Part shown: piece by piece, positions 1 to 7,300 of the stretch
How positions within the stretch are numbered: the stretch's first letter is position 1
Layout: every line of letters starts with the position of its first letter
Assembly (NCBI GenBank): GCA_946411505.1
Contig: CAMKEG010000004.1
Coordinates: forward strand, 186,001 to 250,000
Direction: 5' to 3'
DNA length: 64,000 nucleotides
Origin: an uncultured Treponema sp.
Lineage (GTDB): Bacteria > Spirochaetota > Spirochaetia > Treponematales > Treponemataceae
Translations under genes and position numbers: made by a program
The notes under the pieces: model-generated
What the model was told of the DNA's origin: nothing
The model's database searches: none
Seen by the model: the letters and a program-made list of their open reading frames with translations, nothing else

Positions 1-966
1 GGCAATGGAAAGCTAAGCGAAGAAACGCGCCAAACCATTCTTGACGCCGCCAAAAAAGCCGGCTACACGGCCAACATGGCCGCAAAATCTTTGTCAACCA
101 AACATTCAAGGCTTATCGGCGTAATTTTGGAAGACGTCTCGATGAAAAGGGGCTTTGAGCACCCGCTTTTTGGCGGTCTTTTGAACAAGTTCCGCAACGA
201 GATTGAGATGGCCGGATACGACCTTTTGTTTCTTTCAAAGCACTTTAACGAAGGCATGTCCTACATAGACCATTGCCGCTACCGCGACGTGGAAGGAATC
301 TTGATTGTAAACCCGATTGACGACGACGAGGAAATGAAGACCCTCGGCTCGTGCGGCATTCCTTGCGTAAGCACAAATGAATTTATCCCCGGCGTTTGCA
401 CGGTTGTCACCGACAACGAGGATGCGGGCCGCACCGCCGCGCGCGTGCTTTACGACGCCGGCCACACAAAGGTTGGCTTTTTGGGAGCCCCCTTTAGGGA
501 AAACTCGCCGGCGGCTTTGGAGCGCTTCAAGGGCTTTAAGTCGGAGCTGGTGTCTTATGGAAGCGACTTTGACGAGCGCTACATGGAAGTTTGCGACGCC
601 TGGTGGGAAGGGGCCGGCTACGAGGGAATGAAAAGGCTTTGGGAGCGCTGCCCGGATTTGACGGCCGTTTTTGTGGTGTGCGACGCGCTGGCTTTTGGCG
701 CGATGAAATATTTGCTTGAAATTGGAAAGTCCATTCCCGAAGACATAAGCGTGATAGGCTTTGACGACGACACGACTGTGCTTAAGGCCGCCCCGACCTT
801 GTGCACTTTTAGGCAGGACAGGGACAGGATAGCGCAATTGGCCAGCGAGATGCTTTTGCAGGAAATCGCCGGCGTTCCAAGCCCTGAGATTGTCCGCGTT
901 CCCGCCCAGTATGTGAACAGGTCCAGCGTGCGCCGCTTTAACCCGGCGCGCGAGATGGCTTATTAG
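1..966 (+). CDS. LacI-family transcriptional regulator (5' end cut by window)
   Basis: DNA-binding sugar-type regulator whose start lies before the window. The reading frame is open from base 1, and the first residues (GNGKLSEETRQTILDAAKKA, then GYTAN) match the end of the LacI helix-turn-helix and hinge (family knowledge). A periplasmic-binding-protein-like effector domain follows, with the usual landmarks: RLIGVILEDVS, GILIVNP, DNEDAGRTAARVL, KVGFLG, and ISVIGFDDD near the end. An internal ATG at base 76 is not the true start because the HTH continues upstream. The last 4 bp overlap the 3' end of the convergent sirtuin gene. Neither its effector nor its operon can be read here; the cellobiose genes are 31 kb away and no operator was recognised near them. 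Family assignment is secure, target unknown. Confidence 0.93.
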   Translation, partial: GNGKLSEETRQTILDAAKKAGYTANMAAKSLSTKHSRLIGVILEDVSMKRGFEHPLFGGLLNKFRNEIEMAGYDLLFLSKHFNEGMSYIDHCRYRDVEGILIVNPIDDDEEMKTLGSCGIPCVSTNEFIPGVCTVVTDNEDAGRTAARVLYDAGHTKVGFLGAPFRENSPAALERFKGFKSELVSYGSDFDERYMEVCDAWWEGAGYEGMKRLWERCPDLTAVFVVCDALAFGAMKYLLEIGKSIPEDISVIGFDDDTTVLKAAPTLCTFRQDRDRIAQLASEMLLQEIAGVPSPEIVRVPAQYVNRSSVRRFNPAREMAY

Positions 967-1700
967 ACTTTTATTTGGCTGAACACTTTTCCGATTGAGT
1001 CGTGGATTACCAAATCGGCCTTGCTGTCCGCGGCGGTTTCCGATTTGTTTATCAAGACGATTTTGTTTCCCCTAAAATAATTTATCAGGCCGGCGGCGGG
1101 ATAGACCACAAGCGAGGTTCCGCCGATGATTAGGGTGTCGGCGGCGGCGATGGCTTGGACGGCTCCGTTTATGACGTTGTCGTCAAGGCCTTCTTCGTAA
1201 AGGACGACGTCGGGCTTTACAAGGCCGCCGCACTTTGTACAGCGGGGAAGGGAATCAGGAGAGCCGGCCGAGGCTGCGATAAAGTCTATGTCGTAGGGGG
1301 CGCCGCAGTCCATGCAAAAGTTTCGCAGGGTGGAGCCGTGCAGCTCGTAGATTTTTTGGCTTCCGGCGGCCTGGTGCAAGCCGTCTATGTTTTGAGTGAC
1401 GACGGCCAAAAGCTTTCCGGCCTTTTCAAGCTGGGCCAGCTTGTAGTGGGCCGCGTTGGGCTGGACTCCCTTTATAATGAGCTTTTCGCGGTAAAAGCGG
1501 TAGAATTCCTTGGGGTCGGAGTCAAAGAAAGAGCGGCTGATGATGGTTTCGGGCGGATACTTCCATTTTTGGCTGTAAAGGCCGTCCTGGCTTCTAAAGT
1601 CGGGGATTCCGCTTTCGGTGGAAACGCCGGCGCCTCCAAAAAAGACGATTTTGCTGGAACCGTCTATTATTTTTTGCAATTCCTCTATGTAATTGGACAT
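963..1700 (-). CDS. SIR2-family NAD-dependent protein deacylase (sirtuin)
   Basis: Predicted to remove acyl groups from protein lysines using NAD+ in the cytoplasm. At 245 aa it has the length of a compact bacterial sirtuin. Visible motifs are the NAD-binding GAGVSTESGIPDFRS near residues 23-37, TQNIDGLH, the catalytic His in YELHGS, a zinc module of two CxxC pairs (CMDCG and CTKCG), the VLYEEGLD loop, and GTSLVVYPAA. It lacks an Ala-Tyr-Arg desuccinylase signature obvious to the eye, so acyl preference is open. It is transcribed divergently from the DctP-like gene and overlaps the LacI-type gene tail to tail by 4 bp. The ATG sits 6 nt after a TATAAT hexamer, with no ribosome-binding site, which suggests a leaderless transcript. 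Confidence 0.93.
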   Translation of the reverse strand: MSNYIEELQKIIDGSSKIVFFGGAGVSTESGIPDFRSQDGLYSQKWKYPPETIISRSFFDSDPKEFYRFYREKLIIKGVQPNAAHYKLAQLEKAGKLLAVVTQNIDGLHQAAGSQKIYELHGSTLRNFCMDCGAPYDIDFIAASAGSPDSLPRCTKCGGLVKPDVVLYEEGLDDNVINGAVQAIAAADTLIIGGTSLVVYPAAGLINYFRGNKIVLINKSETAADSKADLVIHDSIGKVFSQIKV

Positions 1701-1706
1701 GTAAAA

Positions 1707-1735
1707 ATTATAACATTATTTTAATGTTCAAGCAA
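1707..1735 (-). promoter_or_regulatory. Leaderless-type promoter of the sirtuin gene
   Basis: On the minus strand: TTGCTT (1730-1735), a 17-nt spacer, TATAAT (1707-1712), 6 nt, then the ATG at 1700. The spacer is filled by the palindrome annotated separately. Confidence 0.65.
1712..1728. promoter_or_regulatory. Candidate operator palindrome AACATTA-TTT-TAATGTT
   Basis: A perfect 7-3-7 inverted repeat between the divergent sirtuin and DctP-like genes. It occupies the -35/-10 spacer of the sirtuin promoter and lies about 20-40 bp before the TATAAT repeats (1748-1758) upstream of the DctP-like start, so one bound protein could affect both. The regulator is unknown. Confidence 0.5.
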
Positions 1736-1771
1736 GAAAATTTATTATATAATATAATGTTAGGAGATTTT

Positions 1772-2776
1772 ATGCGGCGATCGCTGTTTGTTGTTTGCGC
1801 TTTAGTTGCAGTTGCCGGCGCTCTTGCGTCTTGTAAAAAGAGTTTGTTGGCGGACCGCGACGTCACGCTCGTCATGGCGGAGGTGAATCCCGCCGAAACC
1901 ATTGCCGGACAAATGGACCAGGCGTTCAAGCGGAAGGTTGAGGAGCTTAGCGAAGGCAACATCAAAGTGGACCTGCACTGTTCCGGCATACTGGGCGACG
2001 TGGACTCCGTAATGGCTTTGATGATGAAGCCCAACAGCACGATTCAAATTCATAGGATGTCGGCGGTGAACATGGCCAGCTACGGCTGCGAGCAATCTTC
2101 GCTGTTGGGAATCCCTTACACTTTTGCCAGCAAAGAGGCCTTTTGGATGTTCGTGCAGTCGGACATCGCGCGCCAAATTTTGGACGAGCCTGTGGACACA
2201 ATTGGCGTCAAGGGCCTTTTCTTTGCGGAAGAAGGCTTCAGGCATTTTTTTTCAACTAAAAAAATAACTTCTGTGAATGACTTTAAGGGCCTTAATGTCC
2301 GGGGAACTAACGACGCCGCGATGCAGGGCTTGATAAAGGCTTTTGGCGCCACCAGCGTTCCCGTTAATTACGCCGACTTGTACGCAAAGCTTCAAACAGG
2401 CGTCATTAGCGTGGCCGAGCAGCCCATCGCCAACTACTTTGCCAATCATTTTTACGAAGTCGCGCCTTACATGGTCTTGGACGGCCACACTTTGGGCGTG
2501 ATGGAAATGGTCATAACGATGGAAGCTTGGAATTCCCTTAGCGAGAGGCAGCAAAAGATTTTGCTCGAAGCCGGAAAGTACGCCAGCGACTTTTGCAGAA
2601 AACTTTCGCAGGAGGAGGAAGACAAATTTAGAAGACAGCTTATTGCCAACGGAGCGACTATAACTGACGTCAAAGACGTTTCTTCTTGGCAAGAGGCTTG
2701 CGCGGATGTCATAAAGGAGGCTTCGAGCGTTGACGCTTCCTTGTATGCCAAAATTCTAGCTTACTCAAGGAAATGA
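1772..2776 (+). CDS. DctP-type (TRAP) solute-binding lipoprotein
   Basis: Binds a small molecule, typically an organic acid in this family, outside the cytoplasmic membrane. The start at 1772 is chosen because TAGGAG sits 5-6 nt upstream and it leaves a clean lipoprotein signal ending LASC with Cys21; earlier in-frame Met/Leu codons would lengthen the signal. The 334-aa protein has the DctP pattern, including FKGLNVRG with Arg177 at the position of the carboxylate-binding arginine (family knowledge). No TRAP permease genes (dctQ, dctM) are adjacent. Instead its stop overlaps the start of a membrane diguanylate cyclase (ATGA, 4 bp), so the two are probably co-translated. I infer a sensory binding protein rather than a transporter subunit; an orphan transporter component is the alternative. 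Confidence 0.85.
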   Translation: MRRSLFVVCALVAVAGALASCKKSLLADRDVTLVMAEVNPAETIAGQMDQAFKRKVEELSEGNIKVDLHCSGILGDVDSVMALMMKPNSTIQIHRMSAVNMASYGCEQSSLLGIPYTFASKEAFWMFVQSDIARQILDEPVDTIGVKGLFFAEEGFRHFFSTKKITSVNDFKGLNVRGTNDAAMQGLIKAFGATSVPVNYADLYAKLQTGVISVAEQPIANYFANHFYEVAPYMVLDGHTLGVMEMVITMEAWNSLSERQQKILLEAGKYASDFCRKLSQEEEDKFRRQLIANGATITDVKDVSSWQEACADVIKEASSVDASLYAKILAYSRK

Positions 2777-4119
2777 TGAATCAAGAAAGCGCGCGCGGAG
2801 TGAAAATAAGTTTTGTAAACTTGTTTTTTACTATTTTAACGGCTATAGTGTTTTGTTTCATTCTCTTTATCTCTAACAACGTAAAGAATCGTTTTAGGGA
2901 CATGAACGATTCCATGTATAAATTTATCCTTTGCCAGCAAAGCTCGGAAATGATAAAGGAAAGCGCCAATTATTTGACGGAGCAGGCGCGCCTTTTTGTG
3001 GTCACTTGCAACCGCGACCATTTGGACGCCTACTTAAAGGAAATTTTGGAAACCAAGACCCAGCAAAAGTCTTTGGAGGACTTGGAAAAAGTCTGCTCGA
3101 AAAGCGACTTGGCCTTGCAGAGGCTTAGGATAGCCTTGGAGCAGGGGAACGGCCTTAATGAGATGGAACTGTACGCCATGCGCTTGGTCTGCGAAGCGGA
3201 GGGCATAAGAGACTTGCCCCCAAAGATGGCCTCCATAAAAATCAGCGACCTGGACAAAAAAAATTCCCCGCAAAAAATGAAGGAAACCGCCGTGAACAAT
3301 TTGTTCGGCGACGGCTACATGATTTACAAGCTGAGGATTAACGCCAACTGCCAGTTGACGGTGACCGCGATTGAGCAGCAAATAAAGAAGAATTTGGGCT
3401 TTAACGCCGACCGCCTTGGCGAGAACATCAACCGCTTGCGGGCTCTCTTTTTGGTTTTGCTGATTGTCAACGTCCTTATTTTCATAGCCTTTGGCTACCT
3501 TGTGATTCTTCCGCTTGGAAAATTTAAGAATTCAATAGAGAACGACGAAAAGCTTAAAATAATCGGCTCGCTTGAGTTTAAGAGTTTGGCCGAAAGCTAC
3601 AACGAAATTTACGAAATCAAGGCGCAAACCGCCAGGTCCTTGCTTAAGAAGGCGGAGTACGATTCCCTTACCGGCATTTTGAACCGCCGCGCCTTTGACC
3701 AGATTTGCGAAAGTTCGGCGGAGAAAAAGCAAAAAATCGCCCTCCTTTTGATTGACATGGACAATTTTAAGAGCGTCAACGACACTTACGGCCATATCGG
3801 CGGCGACAACGCGCTAAAAAGTTTGGCGATGGCGCTTTCCGAAACTTTCAGGGACACCGATTATGTGGCCCGCGTGGGCGGAGACGAATTTGCGGCCATT
3901 CTGCCCAATTGCGAGCCCTCGGCGGCCAACGGAATCAAGAAAAAAATCGACAGGATAAACAAGCGGCTTTCGCAGCTGGAGGAACACTTTGTTTCCATAA
4001 GCGTGGGCGTGGCCTTTTCCGACTGCGGCTTTAGCAAGGAGCTTTACGACAGGGCGGACAAGGCCTTGTACGCTGTCAAGGAAAAGGGGAAGCGGGGCTG
4101 CGAAGTCTACCAATTATAA
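2773..4119 (+). CDS. Membrane-bound diguanylate cyclase (GGDEF)
   Basis: Predicted to make cyclic di-GMP from two GTP. It has 448 aa: a membrane segment at about 12-34, an extracytoplasmic, mostly helical region of roughly 190 residues, a second segment at about 223-248, a short HAMP-length linker, and a C-terminal GGDEF domain. The active-site GGDEF is at 369-373. An intact inhibitory I-site RDTD (360-363) lies exactly five residues upstream, so product inhibition is expected. No EAL domain is present. The start overlaps the stop of the DctP-like lipoprotein by 4 bp, suggesting that the binder feeds ligand information to this cyclase across the membrane (inference). A PilZ receptor gene lies at 52331-52714. 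A strong terminator follows. Confidence 0.95.
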   Translation: MMNQESARGVKISFVNLFFTILTAIVFCFILFISNNVKNRFRDMNDSMYKFILCQQSSEMIKESANYLTEQARLFVVTCNRDHLDAYLKEILETKTQQKSLEDLEKVCSKSDLALQRLRIALEQGNGLNEMELYAMRLVCEAEGIRDLPPKMASIKISDLDKKNSPQKMKETAVNNLFGDGYMIYKLRINANCQLTVTAIEQQIKKNLGFNADRLGENINRLRALFLVLLIVNVLIFIAFGYLVILPLGKFKNSIENDEKLKIIGSLEFKSLAESYNEIYEIKAQTARSLLKKAEYDSLTGILNRRAFDQICESSAEKKQKIALLLIDMDNFKSVNDTYGHIGGDNALKSLAMALSETFRDTDYVARVGGDEFAAILPNCEPSAANGIKKKIDRINKRLSQLEEHFVSISVGVAFSDCGFSKELYDRADKALYAVKEKGKRGCEVYQL

Positions 4120-4129
4120 AAAAAAAGCG

Positions 4130-4157
4130 CGGCGCGGCTTTAGGGCCGCGTTTTTTA
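4130..4157 (+). terminator. Intrinsic terminator after the GGDEF gene
   Basis: CGCGGC (4133-4138), a 6-nt loop, GCCGCG (4145-4150), then six T. It closes the DctP-GGDEF operon 10-15 bp after the stop codon. Confidence 0.85.
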
Positions 4158-4281
4158 TTTTTAAACATATTGTTATGTTACAATTCTTCAATTTTTTTAA
4201 CGCTTTGTTAAGAAAAAGTGAAAATAATCCGATGATTTAAGAGAATAAGTGGAATTTAGACAAAATTTTTGACGAATTTGT

Positions 4282-4310
4282 TTGACAAAATCTCGAAAAT
4301 GTCTAATACT
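4282..4310 (+). promoter_or_regulatory. Promoter of the giant surface-protein operon
   Basis: TTGACA (4282-4287), 17 nt, AATACT (4305-4310). The surrounding 4160-4300 is AT-rich and holds no gene. It predicts a leader of about 70 nt before the ATG at 4390. An apparent TTG start codon at 4282 is simply the -35 hexamer read in frame. Confidence 0.65.
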
Positions 4311-4352
4311 ATTAAAGGGAGAATGGGTTTATTGTCGCCGCATGGCTTTGGT

Positions 4353-4381
4353 GGGGAGTCTGGGGCGGGATTTAAAATGGG
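4353..4381 (+). promoter_or_regulatory. G-run cluster in the leader of the giant-protein operon
   Basis: Four runs of three or four G (4353-4356, 4362-4365, 4367-4369, 4379-4381) lie directly before the start at 4390. They could form a G-quadruplex in the mRNA leader, though one loop is 9 nt, so stability is uncertain. They also provide the only purine-rich ribosome-binding region. Confidence 0.3.
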
Positions 4382-4389
4382 TTGGAACT

Positions 4390-7300
4390 ATGAAAAAATT
4401 GACGCTTAAAATTTGTTTTTCTCTTTTGGCGCTCACCGTCGCCGCAAATTTATTTGCCCGTGATGTCACCGAGCGGGCTGTCGAAAACATGAACAGCTGG
4501 CAGGAGACTTTTGACATCAACGACAAAAAGGGCAAGTATAACGTTATCGTTACCGCAAAGGATAAGGGCGGAAACACCACCTTTGGCGGCCCATTCAATA
4601 TTTTCATAGACCCAAAATCCGACTTGCCCATCATCGGAATCACAAACCCTGAACCCAACTTGCGCGTTCCCGGCAACTTGAACATTGTAGGAACTTGCAT
4701 CGACGACGACGCCGTTGACTACGTTGAGTTGATTCTTGACGGCGGAGAGCCCGTGCGCGCAAAGGGAAAGGAATTCTGGTCATACTTTGTCGACACCACC
4801 AAGCTTGAGGAAGGAAACCATACTATTGAGGCTTACGGCGTGGACATAAACGGCGTAAGGGGCGAGTCCGTCAAGAACGTTTGGTGCCTTGACCGCAAGG
4901 AGCCTTTGAGCGCCGTGACCAACCAGACTATGGGAACTTTGGTGAGCGGAAACGTTCATTTTGAGGGAACTGTTGAAGACGGAAACGGCGTGACCGCGAT
5001 GGACTTTTCGGTGGACGAAGGCGCAAGCTTTCAGGACATCAAGCTTAAGAAGAGCAACAAAAAGGGAACGACCGCGACTTTCAGCTTTACCTTGGACACA
5101 AAGAAGCTGCCCGACGGTCCGGCCGTAATGTGGTTCTTCGCGCATGACGGACAAGGCTCGATAGGCTTTTATCCCTTCTTGCTTTTTGTGGACAACACAA
5201 AGCCAAAAATCAACATCGCATTTCCGCCGGAAAAAACTCCGGTTAAGGGAGCCTTTGCCGCGGCGGGTTCCGCAAAGGACATCGTAGGCCTTAAGTCGCT
5301 CAGTTGGGAATACAACGGCGAAAAGGGCAGCTTTGAGATTATAGCCGGAAACCCCTACTGGGTTGTTGAATTTCCTGAAGCCAAAAAGAACAAGAACGGA
5401 AAGCTTACGATTTTTGCCGAGGACACGGCCGGAAACGTAAGCTCGGAAAGCAGAAGCGTTGAAATTGATTCTGTAGGCGACAAGCCTGTGGTAGCGATAG
5501 ACTGGCCAAAAGCCGGAATGAATTATGGAAAGCCCGAGGAGCTTTTTGTCCGAGGCTTGGCGACTGACGACGACACTGTCCAGTCGGTGAGGATTGTATT
5601 GGACGGAAGCGAGATTGGCGTAGTTGAGACGCAGGGCGGCTTTTACAAGAGCTTGATTGAGAACAAGGCTTTGGGCGGCGGCAACCACAAGCTTTCCGTA
5701 AGCGCGATTGACATTTACGGCGTGGAAGGTCCGGCGACAACGGTGGAGTTTAAGTCCATCGGCGACAAGCCTTATTTTAACGGCCTTAAGATTTCTGGCG
5801 GAGCGGGAGCCGGACCGCTCTTTTATGGCCAGACAATCAGCCCGGAGCAGGGCGGCAACATCGAGATTGAGGCAGGAACGACCGCCGGTTTTGCCAACGC
5901 TTGGTATTCGGCGTCAAAGGCCGGAAGCAAGGGCGAGCAAAGAATTCTGACGGTTGGCGGAAACGAGTCAAAGAAGGTTTTTTCAATTCCAATCAACACG
6001 CTTCCTTGGGGCGTGGTTGACTTGAAGTTCCATGTGTCCGACACGCTTGGACGCGAAGCCGACTATTCAACTTGCGTTTATGTTTCCAACTTGACCGACA
6101 TTAAGGCCGAGCCGGGCTTTGAGATTGACCAAACAATCGAGGACGAGCGGCTTACGGCAAAAATCGCCAAGATTAACGGCGAGGATTTTGTCAACGGAAT
6201 GAGAATTGTTTCCAGCGGCGACCCCAAGCTTGGCGGCATTACGATGGAGCTGGAGCTTTCTGCGGTTGAGAACGCCCTTGTAAGCTATAGAATTTTTGGA
6301 AAGGCCCGGCCCGGCGAGAAGGAAGTTTATGAAGGCAAGGCCATAACTACAAGCCGCGTTGAAAAGGGCAGCTCCGAGCAAAAGGCCGTGTTGAACATAC
6401 CGGCGCTTCCCGCGCGCGCCAACAACATTGAAATTACCGTTTCCCTTGGAAAGGACTACTCAAGAAAATTGGGCGGCCAGATTCTTGTGGCGCGCGAGCA
6501 TGACGCCGGCGACATTGAGGACGAGAAGAAGTTTTATTGGGTGGCCGACGGCGACACTTACTTTAGCGATGAATTCAACGCCTATGTTTTGCCACACAAA
6601 ACTTTGACGGCCTATGTGAACGCGCCCGGCCCGATTAGCGCGGACGTAATCGGCGGCTTGGCCGGAATGAATGTCAGCGTGGAAGGCAACGTCGTTACAT
6701 TGAATTGCGAAAACGGCGGAAACCATAGGGGCGTCCAAGTCCGCGCCAACGACGCTGACGGAAAAAGGTACAACAGCCCCGCCGTCAACTTGGTTGTAAG
6801 CGAGGACGGCCCCGCGTTTGAAATAAAAGTGCCCGAAGGCTTTGCCTGGGTTAGGGATTCAATCCGCTTGCAGGGAACTGTTGCCGACCCGTCCGGCGTC
6901 GTCGCGCTTGACTATTCAATCGACAACGGCGCCAACTGGACTCCGATTCCATTCCGCACCGGAGCGCAAAACGTAAACATTTATGTTGACATCAACGCGG
7001 CCGAAAGGCCCGAGGGCATGATTCCTGTGGACATCAGGGCCAAGAACACTTCCGGCCTTGTAAGCTTTTACAGAAGCGCCGTGACAAGGGACGTGACTCC
7101 GCCGGACGCAAAAATTGTTGTGCCCGAGCCTGAGTCCATCTTGAACGGCATCAACACAATAGCGATTCTTGCGAGCGACAACGGCGCGTTGGCAAAGAGC
7201 GAATACGGCTCTCCGACGTCAAGGGACGGCCGCGCCGGCGTGCGGCGCAGCCCCATTCCGCTTACAATTATGCCGCACACGATTGTCGGCGACGACGACT

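Noticed and set aside
1155..1724. 189-aa plus-strand frame opposite the sirtuin
   Set aside because: It mirrors the sirtuin codons; the sirtuin has all family motifs.
4282..4389. Extended N-terminus of the first giant protein from a TTG at 4282
   Set aside because: The TTG is the -35 hexamer TTGACA; the extension would be transcribed only from a further upstream promoter and destroys the signal peptide starting at 4390.
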